From assembly GCF_000588875.1 (NCBI RefSeq), contig NZ_JEMV01000004.1:13071-77070 (forward strand): a stretch of DNA of 64,000 nt, in the 5' to 3' direction. The notes under the pieces are model-generated. The model was given only the letters and a program-made list of their open reading frames with translations, searched no databases and was not told the origin of the DNA. This document shows positions 18,453-26,801 of the stretch, piece by piece. A program made the position numbers and the translations under genes. Origin of the DNA: Sphingobium sp. Ant17 (GTDB lineage Bacteria; Pseudomonadota; Alphaproteobacteria; Sphingomonadales; Sphingomonadaceae). Each line of letters starts with the position of its first letter. Within the stretch, counting starts at the first letter, position 1.

Positions 18453-19076
18453 TCAGTAGCCTGCTTCCACCGCCAGGCGGATGGCGTCGGCGCTGGTCGA
18501 CACGCCCAGCGCCTTGAGCAGCGCGGCCTTGTGCATCTTGACCGTCCGCTCCGACAGGGTGAGCGCATAGGCGATCTGCTTGTTGAGCTTGCCCGTCGCC
18601 ATCAGCATCAGCACTTCGCGCTGCCGCACGGACAGGCGCGAAATCTGCGCATGGGCCTGGGCGCGGCGGGCGACGATGCCGATCTGCGGGTCCATCACCT
18701 CGACCTGCGACCCCAGAAAATATTCCAGCACCCCTTCTTCGTCGAAGATCGGCGCGACCAGCACGGCATTGCGAAACGGCGTGCCGTTCTTCTTGTAATT
18801 CAATATTTCCACCAGCGCGGGCCGTTGCTGGCGGATCGCCGTGCGCAATGTTTCGGTCAGCCAGGGTTCCGTGTCCGCGCCTGACAGAAAGCGGCAATTA
18901 TGCCCAACTATTTCATCGCGGCTGAAACCTGTAAGTTCCATAAATGCCGCATTGCATTCGATGATGGGATTGTCGGGCAGGCGCGGATTGCTGATGACTG
19001 TCGCGACCGGACTGTTGGCGATCATTTCTACTAAGGACATGCGTAATCTTAATCCCGTAAACGGCTGATGCACCAT
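18453..19076 (-). CDS. LOV-HTH blue-light transcription factor, EL222-like
   Basis: 207 residues from the ATG at 19076 (or 195 from the ATG at 19040; neither has a strong ribosome site). The LOV domain contains GHNCRFLSGADTEPWLTETL, with the flavin-adduct Cys61, then LVEILNYKKNGTPFRNAVLV and the YFLGSQVEV core strand. A LuxR/GerE HTH follows: LSVRQREVLMLMATGKLNKQ, then LSERTVKMHKAALLKALGV. The whole protein resembles Erythrobacter litoralis EL222 in order and motif wording. In EL222, light forms a Cys-FMN adduct, releases the HTH and lets it dimerise on DNA. It is divergent from folE across a 99-nt spacer. Confidence 0.9.
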   Translation of the reverse strand: MVHQPFTGLRLRMSLVEMIANSPVATVISNPRLPDNPIIECNAAFMELTGFSRDEIVGHNCRFLSGADTEPWLTETLRTAIRQQRPALVEILNYKKNGTPFRNAVLVAPIFDEEGVLEYFLGSQVEVMDPQIGIVARRAQAHAQISRLSVRQREVLMLMATGKLNKQIAYALTLSERTVKMHKAALLKALGVSTSADAIRLAVEAGY

Positions 19077-19090
19077 GCCCGGTTGGACAT

Positions 19091-19103
19091 GTTGTGGCAC
19101 AAC
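19091..19103. promoter_or_regulatory. 13-bp perfect dyad in the LOV-HTH/folE divergent spacer
   Basis: GTTGTGGCACAAC is a perfect 6-1-6 inverted repeat between the LOV-HTH start (19076) and folE (19176). Its position suits an operator for either divergent promoter. It is not a known EL222 site; the proposal rests only on symmetry and place. Confidence 0.35.
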
Positions 19104-19175
19104 CCCCCTTAGCGGCATTGTTAACCAGACGCAGCGGCACGAAGGTCGTGGCAATGACGGATCGAGGGGTGCCCG

Positions 19176-19787
19176 ATGAACTTCATGTTGCATGATCATG
19201 ACGCGTTTGACGAGTCCGACACGCAAATCATCCCCGATGCGGTGCTGGATGCGGTCCGTACCCTGTTGCGCTGGTCGGGCGACGACCCGGACCGCGAAGG
19301 CCTGGTCGATACCCCAAAGCGGGTCGCCCGCGCCTGGCAGGAATATTGCAGCGGCTATCAGGAAAATCCCGCCCTGCACCTCGACCGGACGTTCGAGGAT
19401 GTCGGCGGCTATGACGAAATCGTGCTGCTCAAGGACATTCCCTTCCATTCGCACTGCGAACATCATCTGGCCCCCATCACCGGTAAGGCGTCCATCGCCT
19501 ATCTGCCGCGCAACCGGGTCGTGGGCATATCGAAACTCGCCCGCGTGCTGCATGGCTATGCTCGCCGCCTGCAGGTGCAGGAACGGCTGACCGCCGATGT
19601 CGCCCAGTGCATCTGGGATCATCTGCAACCCTATGGCGTTGCGGTGGTGATAGAGGCCCAGCATGGCTGCATGACCGGGCGTGGCGTGCGGACGCCGGGC
19701 GTCTCCATGGTAACGAGCCGCCTTCTCGGCTGTTTCCTCACCGATGCCGGCAGCCGCAAGGAATTGCTGGCGCTGATGGGATATTGA
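19176..19787 (+). CDS. folE: GTP cyclohydrolase I (type IA)
   Basis: 203 residues. Zinc and catalytic motifs are in DIPFHSHCEHHLAPITGK and HGCMTGRGVRTPG, with SKLARVLHGYARRLQVQERL. It converts GTP to dihydroneopterin triphosphate, the first step to folate/pterins. The start at 19176 has GAGGGG upstream. It is followed after 4 nt by a renalase-like gene. In this neighbourhood (LOV-HTH, DUF3429, SDR, DUF2256) folE copies are thought to supply pterin or folate for photolyase/cryptochrome, so it may be a second copy in the genome. Confidence 0.93.
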   Translation: MNFMLHDHDAFDESDTQIIPDAVLDAVRTLLRWSGDDPDREGLVDTPKRVARAWQEYCSGYQENPALHLDRTFEDVGGYDEIVLLKDIPFHSHCEHHLAPITGKASIAYLPRNRVVGISKLARVLHGYARRLQVQERLTADVAQCIWDHLQPYGVAVVIEAQHGCMTGRGVRTPGVSMVTSRLLGCFLTDAGSRKELLALMGY

Positions 19788-19791
19788 ACTG

Positions 19792-20766
19792 ATGCGGGTC
19801 GCAGTAATCGGTGCGGGCATGGCGGGGCTATCCTGCGCCGATGCCTTGCGGGAAGAAGGCCATGAGCCCGCCCTGTTCGACAAGGCGCGCGGGCCGGGTG
19901 GGCGCATGTCCACCCGCCGCTGCGACAGCCCGCTCGGCACCATCGCCTTCGACCATGGCGCCTCGCACTTCACCGCGCGCGGCGTGGCGTTCCGCCAATT
20001 GGTGAGCGAATGGCAGGCGCAAGGCGTCGTCGCGCCCTGGCCCGTCGCCGGGCGCGATGCCTGGGTCGGCACGCCGGGCATGAATGCGCCGATCAAGGCG
20101 ATGGCCGAACGGCATCCCGTCACTTGGAACTGCCCGATTGCGGGCGTCACCCATGATGGCCGTCATTGGTGGTGCCGGGTTCAGGACAGAAGCTTTGGCC
20201 CGTTCGACGCGGTGGTCATCGCCGTGCCGGTCGAACAGGCGCTGCCGCTCATATCGCTCCATGATTTTCAGATGGCCCGGCTCGCCATGACGGTCGGCTC
20301 GCAACCGTGCTGGGCGGGGATGTTCGCCTTTGCCGAACCGCTCGACATCGGCCCCGACATGATCCGCCATATCGGGCCGATCGGCTGGGCGGTCCGCAAC
20401 AGCGCAAAGCCGGGCCGGACCGGGCCGGAAGCCTGGGTGGTGCAGGGGTCAGCGGACTGGTCTGCGACGCATCTGGAGGAAGATGCCGACCGGATTGCCA
20501 CCCTGCTGCTCGACGGCCTAGCCCATGCCACCGGCCTCACCCTGCCGACGCCGGTGGTCCGCATGGCGCATCGCTGGCGCTATGCGACGCCTTCGGGCTG
20601 TTTCGCCAATGCGCTATGGAACCCTGCGTTGCAAATCGGCATGTGCGGCGACTGGCTGGCGCATGGCTTTGTCGAACAGGCCTGGCAGTCGGGCAGGGCG
20701 CTGGCCGGGGAAATGCTGAGCCTGGCGCAGGATGAGGGCGCAATGGGGATCGCCCGGCGCGGCTAA
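19792..20766 (+). CDS. FAD/NAD(P)-dependent amine-oxidase-like protein (renalase-like)
   Basis: 324 residues with an N-terminal dinucleotide fold (VAVIGAGMAGLSCADAL, then LFDKARGPGGRMSTRR), the conserved IAFDHGASHFTAR segment and a C-terminal FAD-contact region (IGMCGDWLAHGFVEQAWQSG). This is the short bacterial renalase-like group, which often lies beside folE, DUF2256 and photolyase genes. It starts 4 nt after folE and is probably in the same transcript. Its stop overlaps the convergent DUF3429 gene by 4 nt. Confidence 0.82.
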   Translation: MRVAVIGAGMAGLSCADALREEGHEPALFDKARGPGGRMSTRRCDSPLGTIAFDHGASHFTARGVAFRQLVSEWQAQGVVAPWPVAGRDAWVGTPGMNAPIKAMAERHPVTWNCPIAGVTHDGRHWWCRVQDRSFGPFDAVVIAVPVEQALPLISLHDFQMARLAMTVGSQPCWAGMFAFAEPLDIGPDMIRHIGPIGWAVRNSAKPGRTGPEAWVVQGSADWSATHLEEDADRIATLLLDGLAHATGLTLPTPVVRMAHRWRYATPSGCFANALWNPALQIGMCGDWLAHGFVEQAWQSGRALAGEMLSLAQDEGAMGIARRG

Positions 20767-21215
20767 AGCAGCCCCGCCAACAGCGTCAGCCCGCCCAGTC
20801 CGAGCGACAGATGCCAGCGCAGTTGCAGCCAGCCGCCAAAGCCTTCCCGCCCGCGCACGATCAGGCGATCAACCAGAGGCGAGACGATCAGCGCCACCGC
20901 CAAAATAAACAACGACGGTCGCGGCCAGTCCCACCCCAGCACCCAGGGCAGATAGGTGGCGAGCGCGATCAGGCTGGGCATAACCGCCGCATGAACATCC
21001 AGCGCGGCGGCAGCGCGATCGCCAGGCCCAACCCCCACCACACGCCGCCCAGAAACGAAAAGATGAGGCGCATAGCCATAGGCCACCGCCATCGCTGTCC
21101 AGTATAGCTCCGGCCCGCCTGTCAGCATGGTGCCGATGGCGGCAATCTGCGGCAAAAGCCCGCTATAACCGAGCAGCCGGGCGGACCCATCCATCATGTC
21201 CTTTGCCTCACGCAT
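20763..21215 (-). CDS. DUF3429 membrane protein with two compensating frameshifts
   Basis: About 150 residues with four to five membrane helices (LLGYSGLLPQIAAIGTMLTG and ALATYLPWVLGWDWPRPSLF). Between about 20990 and 21068 the open frame gives an unusual Arg/Val/Gly string, while the neighbouring frame gives the family core LIFSFLGGVWWGLGLAIA. Removing one base of the GG at 21067-21068 and adding one near 20990 restores that core and keeps both ends in frame. The start at 21215 follows GAGAGGAAG. The function is unknown; it is a recurrent partner of photolyase-linked SDR/DUF2256 genes. Confidence 0.72.
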   Translation of the reverse strand: MREAKDMMDGSARLLGYSGLLPQIAAIGTMLTGGPELYWTAMAVAYGYAPHLFVSGRRVVGVGPGDRAAAALDVHAAVMPSLIALATYLPWVLGWDWPRPSLFILAVALIVSPLVDRLIVRGREGFGGWLQLRWHLSLGLGGLTLLAGLL

Positions 21216-21237
21216 TCGCCGTCTTCCTCTCGACCTG

Positions 21238-21969
21238 TCAGAACGGAATGACCGCGCCATCCCAGCCATAGCATTGGCCCGACGCCTCCGGTCCCAGCCC
21301 GTCGATCACCGACAGCAAGTGCCGGGCCGATAGCTCCGGCGGAAACAGCTTCTCCGGCGCGACATTGCGCTGAAAAGGTTGTGACAATCCGCTATCCACC
21401 GTGCCCGGATGCAGCGTGACGGCAATGGCCTCCGGGTTGATCCGCACCAGTTCGATCGCGATGTTGCGGACGATCATGTTGAGCGCGGCCTTCGACGCGC
21501 GATAGGCGTGCCATCCGCCCAGCCGATTGTCGCTGATCGACCCGACCCGCGCCGACAATGCGGCAAAGACCAGCCGGCCCTGACGCGGCGGCCGCAGCAG
21601 CATATGTTTGGCGATCAACGCCGGGCCGGTGGCATTGATCGCGAACAACCGCGCATAAGCCTCTGCGCTCTGGTCACGCAGCGATTTTTCGGGCCGCAGA
21701 TCTTCCCCATGCAACAGACCGGTCGCGACGATGACGATCCGGGGCGGGGCATCGTCCATCGCCCGCGCCGCCGCTGCGATCGAGGCTTCATCCTCCAGGT
21801 CGAACGTAAAGGGCCGTATCTTTGCACCCTGCGCCAGCTGGCCGCGCCCACCCGCATGGACCAGCGAAATCGCGTCGCTCGCCGCGAGTTGCGCCGCCAA
21901 CGCTGCGCCGATGCCGCCGCTCGCGCCGAATATGCAGGCGGCAACCGGGGGAGGGGAGGTATTCATCAT
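21238..21969 (-). CDS. SDR-family oxidoreductase (CsgA-like)
   Basis: 243 residues with the Rossmann cofactor motif CIFGASGGIGAALAAQL, an NAG-like variant and the catalytic Tyr-Lys in GGWHAYRASKAALNMIVRN. The pattern HPGTVDSGLSQPFQRNV is characteristic of the C-factor/CsgA subgroup commonly found with photolyase and DUF2256 genes. It is followed by DUF3429 after 22 nt. The substrate is unknown. Confidence 0.85.
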   Translation of the reverse strand: MMNTSPPPVAACIFGASGGIGAALAAQLAASDAISLVHAGGRGQLAQGAKIRPFTFDLEDEASIAAAARAMDDAPPRIVIVATGLLHGEDLRPEKSLRDQSAEAYARLFAINATGPALIAKHMLLRPPRQGRLVFAALSARVGSISDNRLGGWHAYRASKAALNMIVRNIAIELVRINPEAIAVTLHPGTVDSGLSQPFQRNVAPEKLFPPELSARHLLSVIDGLGPEASGQCYGWDGAVIPF

Positions 21970-22021
21970 ACTAATGGCCTTGCGAGGCGCAGAGCGCACA
22001 CGCCATATGACCGATCGGGCA

Positions 22022-22180
22022 TCATCGGCTCTTGCGCCGCAAGTCACCCTTGCACCGCTCCGAACAGGTCTTCACCTCGTCCCAATCGCGCGCCCATTTC
22101 TTGCGCCAGGCAAAGGGCCGCCCGCACGCCGCGCAGATTTTCTCCGGCAGGGTCGATTTGGTATAGCGCTTGTCCGTCAT
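22022..22180 (-). CDS. DUF2256 small zinc-ribbon-like protein
   Basis: A 52-residue basic protein. The family signature is complete: CAACGRPFAWRKKWARDW at residues 16-33 and KTCSERCK at 37-44, giving four cysteines in a CxxC...CxxxC arrangement. DUF2256 proteins are of unknown function and co-occur with photolyase/cryptochrome. It lies 19 nt downstream of the HcnC-like gene and 52 nt upstream of the SDR, so read-through from the upstream operon is possible. Confidence 0.85.
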   Translation of the reverse strand: MTDKRYTKSTLPEKICAACGRPFAWRKKWARDWDEVKTCSERCKGDLRRKSR

Positions 22181-22199
22181 CAGCGGACCTTAGCGCAAA

Positions 22200-23333
22200 T
22201 CAGACGCTCGCGAAGCGGCCAATGGTGTAGGGTGCGATCGGAATGTCGGTCGCGCCCTTGGCGATGATCTCCGCCATCGTCTCACCCACGCCCGGCCCGA
22301 TCTGAAAGCCCGACCCCGAAAAACCGAACGCATAATAAAGCCCGCTCGTCGTCGCGCTTGGCCCCATGACCGGCTGGCTGTCGGGCAGATAGCCCTCGAT
22401 GCCCGACCAGACCCGGATGATGTTGAGCTTGCCCAGCGCCGGGGCGAGCCGCCGGATATGCTTCAACTGGCTGACCGTATTTTGCGGCTCGACATAGGCG
22501 CGATATTGGTCGGGAAAGGATGGCCCACGCGTACTGCCGCCCAGGATGATATTGCCGCGCGCGACCTGGCGGAAATAGACCGTCTCTTCTTCCACCGGCG
22601 TCATCACGCCCACCGCTGGCAGGATGGCATAGGGCACCGGCTCGGTAACGCTCATATTGGGGCCGCGCGGCACGATCGGCACCGGCTCGCCAAATTGCGA
22701 TGACAGCGCATCGCCCCAGGCGCCCGCCGTCACCAACAATATGGGCGCGCGGAATGTCCGCCCGTCCGCCGCACTGACCACGAAATCCTCGCCGATCTTC
22801 TGCGCGTCCACGATTTTCGTATGCTCATGGATCACCGCGCCCAGCCGCTCGGCCGCCCGTGCAAAGGCAGGCGCGGCGAGGCGCGGATTGGCATGGCCGT
22901 CGGTCGCCGAATAGGAACCGGCCAGAACATCGGCCCCGAAAAAGGGAAATTTGTCGCGCAGCGCATTGCCGCTGAGCAGTTCAAGGTCCAGCCCCTCGGC
23001 GCGCGCCTTGTCGGCATAATCCTCCATCGCCCCGACCAATTCAGGCCGCTCGCGATAACAGACGCGGATATGCCCGGACTGAAGATATTCCACGTCCGCG
23101 CCCAGCAATTCGCGTGACCGCCGCCATATATCGATGGCGCGGTTGGCCAGCGGCAATTGGTGGATCGGGCGTCCCTGCCGCCGGACATTGCCAAAATTGG
23201 TGCCGCTCGCCTGCCGCCCGATCAGGTCGGTCTCCAACAGCGTGACCGACAGGCCATGGCCGCGCAGGAACAGGGCGGCGGACGACCCCATCAGGCCGCC
23301 GCCTACGATGATGACGTCGCTGGCGGCGCTCAT
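22200..23333 (-). CDS. FAD-dependent D-amino-acid/hydroxyproline dehydrogenase subunit, HcnC-like
   Basis: 377 residues, DAO family. The N-terminal FAD fold is DVIIVGGGLMGSSAALFLR, with LLETDLIGRQASGTNFGNV. The C-terminal active-site/FAD segment is RVWSGIEGYLPDSQPVMGPS, then AFGFSGSGFQIGPGVGE. Its start overlaps the HcnB-like gene by ATGA. The order 2Fe-2S protein, FAD oxidoreductase, DAO subunit matches hcnABC-type membrane-linked dehydrogenases (HCN synthase, opine oxidases, D-hydroxyproline dehydrogenase). It is probably the substrate-oxidising subunit. The substrate is not known. Confidence 0.85.
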   Translation of the reverse strand: MSAASDVIIVGGGLMGSSAALFLRGHGLSVTLLETDLIGRQASGTNFGNVRRQGRPIHQLPLANRAIDIWRRSRELLGADVEYLQSGHIRVCYRERPELVGAMEDYADKARAEGLDLELLSGNALRDKFPFFGADVLAGSYSATDGHANPRLAAPAFARAAERLGAVIHEHTKIVDAQKIGEDFVVSAADGRTFRAPILLVTAGAWGDALSSQFGEPVPIVPRGPNMSVTEPVPYAILPAVGVMTPVEEETVYFRQVARGNIILGGSTRGPSFPDQYRAYVEPQNTVSQLKHIRRLAPALGKLNIIRVWSGIEGYLPDSQPVMGPSATTSGLYYAFGFSGSGFQIGPGVGETMAEIIAKGATDIPIAPYTIGRFASV

Positions 23334-24706
23334 GCGTCCGTGTCTCCGATGCTGATATTGAGCGGCTTGACCGGTGCCTGCCCGCGCAGCCGACCGACCT
23401 GTTCGACCGGAATGTCCGCCTGCGCCGCGATCAGTTCGGCTGCGACAAGCCCGCAATAACGCCCTTGGCAGCGCCCCATGCCGACCCGGCTGAACGCCTT
23501 GGCCCGGTTCGCTTCCTTCGCCCCTGTCTCCTGCATCACGGCGCGCAGATCGCCCGCGGTCACGCCCTCACACCGGCACAATATCGCCTCGTCGGGCAGC
23601 GTGCCCGCTTGCTCTGCGGGCCAGGGGAAGGCGGTGGCCAGCCCGCGCGCGAATTTGGCATAGGTGCCGACATCGCCGCGCAGCGACGCCATCTCGCCCT
23701 TGTCCACCGGCATGCCCAGATCGCTCAACGCGGCCAGCGCCGTCAGCCGCCCGCTCGCTTCAGCTGATCGCGCGCCCAATATCTTCGCGCCATCGCCCGC
23801 CAGATAGACGCCCGCCACGCTCGACCGCCCGTCGCCGTCGCGCTCTGGCAACCATTGGCGAGTGACGGGATCAAAGGCGAAGGCGCAAAGCGCCAAATCC
23901 GCCAACTGAGTTTCGGGCCGCAGATGATGCCCCATCGCCACGGCATCGCAAGCGATCGTCTGTTCGGCCCCATCGCCAACCCGGAAGCGGATGCCGCTGA
24001 CGCCATCCTCCGCGTTGCCCAATATTTCCAAAGGCTTGACGCTATTGCGGACCATCACCCCCGCACGCTTCAACGCCAACGTCAGCGCCACGCCGTTCCA
24101 CAATACCGACGGCACCGCCAGCAGGTCGGGCAAGGCCTTGATCCGCGCGCTATAGGCTGCTGTATCCAGCACCGCGACGACATCGGCCCCCGCCTGCACA
24201 TATTGGCTCGCGACCAGATAGAGCAGCGGGCCCGACCCCATGAACACGACCTTATGGCCGATCGACACCGCCTGGCTCTTGAGCGCCACTTGCGCCCCGC
24301 CGAGGCTATAGCTTCCTGCAAACTGCCAGCCCTTGACCGGCATCAACCGATCGGTCGCTCCGGTGCAAAGCAGCAGCGCATCGAAGGGCAAAGCCGATTC
24401 CATTGTCCGGGTCGCTGTCCGCACATGGCCATCGGCGATGTTCCACACCAGGGTCTCGGCACGATAATCGATGCGGTCCTTCAACCCGTCGAACGTCTCG
24501 TGCAGCGCCTGCGCCCGCGGCGCTTCGGTGCCGTAGAGTTTGGCATAGGGGCGGGTGAAATTGTCGGGCTGGCGGCGATAAATCTGCCCGCCATCGCGCC
24601 GTCCCTCATCCAGCACGACCGGCCGGATGCCCGCCTGCACACAGGCCTCCGCCGCGCGGGTGCCCGCTGGCCCGGCACCGACGATGATTATGCGTGGTTC
24701 GGCCAT
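23330..24706 (-). CDS. FAD/NAD(P)-binding oxidoreductase subunit with BFD-like cluster, HcnB/OoxA-like
   Basis: 458 residues. N-terminal FAD motif IIIVGAGPAGTRAAEACV, second nucleotide fold VVFMGSGPLLYLVASQYV, and AGVYLAGDGAKILGARSAE. The C-terminal domain has four cysteines: CRCEGVTAGDLRAVM and then GMGRCQGRYCG, a BFD-like 2Fe-2S site. This arrangement is typical of HcnB, OoxA and NoxA subunits. It overlaps the 2Fe-2S gene by 19 nt and the HcnC-like gene by 4 nt, so a stable complex is expected. Confidence 0.87.
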   Translation of the reverse strand: MAEPRIIIVGAGPAGTRAAEACVQAGIRPVVLDEGRRDGGQIYRRQPDNFTRPYAKLYGTEAPRAQALHETFDGLKDRIDYRAETLVWNIADGHVRTATRTMESALPFDALLLCTGATDRLMPVKGWQFAGSYSLGGAQVALKSQAVSIGHKVVFMGSGPLLYLVASQYVQAGADVVAVLDTAAYSARIKALPDLLAVPSVLWNGVALTLALKRAGVMVRNSVKPLEILGNAEDGVSGIRFRVGDGAEQTIACDAVAMGHHLRPETQLADLALCAFAFDPVTRQWLPERDGDGRSSVAGVYLAGDGAKILGARSAEASGRLTALAALSDLGMPVDKGEMASLRGDVGTYAKFARGLATAFPWPAEQAGTLPDEAILCRCEGVTAGDLRAVMQETGAKEANRAKAFSRVGMGRCQGRYCGLVAAELIAAQADIPVEQVGRLRGQAPVKPLNISIGDTDA

Positions 24707-24993
24707 GTCGCCTCCGGCTGGCTGGTGAGGATGCGCTGGCCCGGTGCCGCCAGCGTCGAACAGGCGCGCAAGCGGTCGCCGCTCTCGGTCCATACCCAGC
24801 AATCCTGACATGCGCCCATCAGGCAGAATCCGGCACGCTTCTCTGGCCCGAATTCGGACTGGCGCAAGGCCGCGCCCTGGCTCAGCAGCGCGACCATCAG
24901 CGTGTCTCCCTCCAGCGCGGTAACCGGCGCACCATCGACATGCACGGTCAGGCCGGGGCGGTCGGTTTCGCCCAAGCGAACGAAACGGCTCAT
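24688..24993 (-). CDS. 2Fe-2S ferredoxin-like subunit, HcnA-like
   Basis: 101 residues. Cluster ligands are seen in GFCLMGACQDCWVW, with a later LRACSTLAAPGQRI, the plant-type spacing used in HcnA/SoxA-like small subunits. The N-terminal half is a beta-grasp fold with GDTLMVALLSQG. It overlaps the ABC-transporter gene upstream (ATGA) and the HcnB-like gene downstream (19 nt). The function is electron transfer within the dehydrogenase complex. Confidence 0.87.
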   Translation of the reverse strand: MSRFVRLGETDRPGLTVHVDGAPVTALEGDTLMVALLSQGAALRQSEFGPEKRAGFCLMGACQDCWVWTESGDRLRACSTLAAPGQRILTSQPEATWPNHA

Positions 24994-26801
24994 GACGGGA
25001 TCAAACTTTCATCTCCATGATGGCATAGGATGCGGCTGCCCTTGGCCAGCGGATGGCGGGGCGGCGGGGTCGTGTTGCACAGGCCATCCACCCGCGCGGC
25101 GCAGCGCGGCAGAAAACGGCACAGATCAGGAAGATCGCTTGACGCGCCGATCGGCGGCGGCGCGGCACCCGCATGGCTTTCCTCCAGCCAGCCCGCGCGC
25201 ATTTCCGGCACGGAACCGATCAGCAGGTCGGTATAGGGATGGAAAGGCGCCGTCCCGAACGCCGCGCGCGGCCCCGTCTCGACCATCGTGCCCGCATAAA
25301 GCACCAGAATGTCGTCGCAGATGGCCCGTACCGTCGAAATATCGTGGCTGATGAACATCGTTGCGATGCCGAGTTCCCGGCGCAACTCCGCCATCAGCTC
25401 CAAAATCGCGGCACCCACCACCGTATCGAGCGCGGACGTCACTTCGTCGCACAGGATCAGCTGCGGGTCAGCCGCCAGCGCGCGCGCCAGATTGATGCGC
25501 TGCTTCTGCCCGCCTGACAGGCCACCGATCGGCCGGTCGATCAACGTCGCGGGCAGGCGGATGAGGTCGAGCAGTTCCAGCACCCGCAAATGCGCGGCAT
25601 TGCCCTTCAGTCCATGATAAAAAGCCAACGGTCGCGCCAAGATGCGCCCGACGCTATGCGCCGGATTGAGCGCCGTATCGGCATTCTGGAACACCAGCTG
25701 GACCCGCCGAAATTGCTCGCGGCTGCGCCCTTTCAGGCCCGGCGGCAATGGCTCGCCATCCAGCAGCACCTGCCCGCTGGCGGGCGGCAGCAGCCCGGCG
25801 ATCACCCGCGCAATGGTCGATTTGCCCGACCCGCTCTCGCCAATCACGCCCAAAGTCGCGCCGCGTTCGATCGTCAGGTTGATGTCGCGCAATACCGGAA
25901 TGCGCGGCCGACCCTCCTTGTCGATCTTGCCATAGCCCGCGGTCAGTCCTTTGATTTCCAGCAGCGGCGCGGCGGGCAGTGCCGCCTTTACCGGGGCCGG
26001 GCGGATGGCCGGACGCGCGGCGGCCATCAGCGTCTTGGTATACTCATCCGCCGGGGCATGGAGTATCTGCGCCGCCGCGCCGGCCTCCTGTATGCGGCCT
26101 TGGCTCAGCACGACGATCTGGTCAGCCATCTGCGCCACCACGGCCAGATCGTGCGACACATAGATGGCCGTCGCGCCGCGCTCCAGCACCACCGCCTTGA
26201 AGGCGCGCAGCACTTCGATCTGGGTCGTGACGTCCAGCGCCGTCGTGGGCTCGTCCAATATCACCAGTTCAGGATCGGTGATCAGCGCCATCGCCGCCAT
26301 CAACCGCTGCAACTGCCCGCCCGACAATTGATGCGGATAGCGCGACCCGATCGTGTCGGGGAAGGGCAGGGCGAGGCCCCGGAACAGGTCGACCGCCTTC
26401 GCCTCGGCCTCGCTGCGCGGCATCAGGCCGTGGATCAGCGCAGGCTCGATCACCTGCTCCATGATCGTGCGCGACGGGTTGAACGCCGCCGCCGCGGACT
26501 GCGCGATATAGGCGATGCGATTGCCGCGCAGCTGCGCCAGTGCGCTGCGATCCAGCTTGGTGAGATCGACATCGCCGACGCGGATCGACCCGCCCGCAAT
26601 CCGCGCGCCGGGCCGGGCATGGCCCAACAACGTCAGCGCGATGGTTGTCTTGCCCGACCCCGACTCCCCGATCAGCGCCAGCACTTCACCGCGCTTCAAC
26701 GCAAAGTCGATATCGCTGACTATCGGGAAAATCTCCCCCGCCGCATTGCGCGCGGTGACGGTCAGGCCCCGCACTTCGACATGGGGTGCCAGTTCGCTCA
26801 T
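24990..26801 (-). CDS. Fused dipeptide/opine ABC transporter ATPase (DppD-DppF type)
   Basis: 603 residues with two complete ABC cassettes. First: Walker A GESGSGKTT, signature LSGGQLQRLMAAMAL, Walker B LVILDEPTTALD. Second: Walker A GESGSGKSTIARV, signature LSGGQKQRINLARAL, Walker B LILCDEVTSALD. Each is followed by an oligopeptide-transporter C-terminal extension; the last carries the Cys-rich LCRFLPRCAARVDGLCN segment. It energises uptake through the DppB/DppC-like permeases encoded directly upstream and joined by ATGA. Confidence 0.92.
   Translation of the reverse strand: MSELAPHVEVRGLTVTARNAAGEIFPIVSDIDFALKRGEVLALIGESGSGKTTIALTLLGHARPGARIAGGSIRVGDVDLTKLDRSALAQLRGNRIAYIAQSAAAAFNPSRTIMEQVIEPALIHGLMPRSEAEAKAVDLFRGLALPFPDTIGSRYPHQLSGGQLQRLMAAMALITDPELVILDEPTTALDVTTQIEVLRAFKAVVLERGATAIYVSHDLAVVAQMADQIVVLSQGRIQEAGAAAQILHAPADEYTKTLMAAARPAIRPAPVKAALPAAPLLEIKGLTAGYGKIDKEGRPRIPVLRDINLTIERGATLGVIGESGSGKSTIARVIAGLLPPASGQVLLDGEPLPPGLKGRSREQFRRVQLVFQNADTALNPAHSVGRILARPLAFYHGLKGNAAHLRVLELLDLIRLPATLIDRPIGGLSGGQKQRINLARALAADPQLILCDEVTSALDTVVGAAILELMAELRRELGIATMFISHDISTVRAICDDILVLYAGTMVETGPRAAFGTAPFHPYTDLLIGSVPEMRAGWLEESHAGAAPPPIGASSDLPDLCRFLPRCAARVDGLCNTTPPPRHPLAKGSRILCHHGDESLIPS

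Noticed and set aside
19176-22180. A photolyase or cryptochrome gene
   Set aside because: The neighbourhood suggests one, but no FAD-photolyase motif is present in any frame in this stretch.
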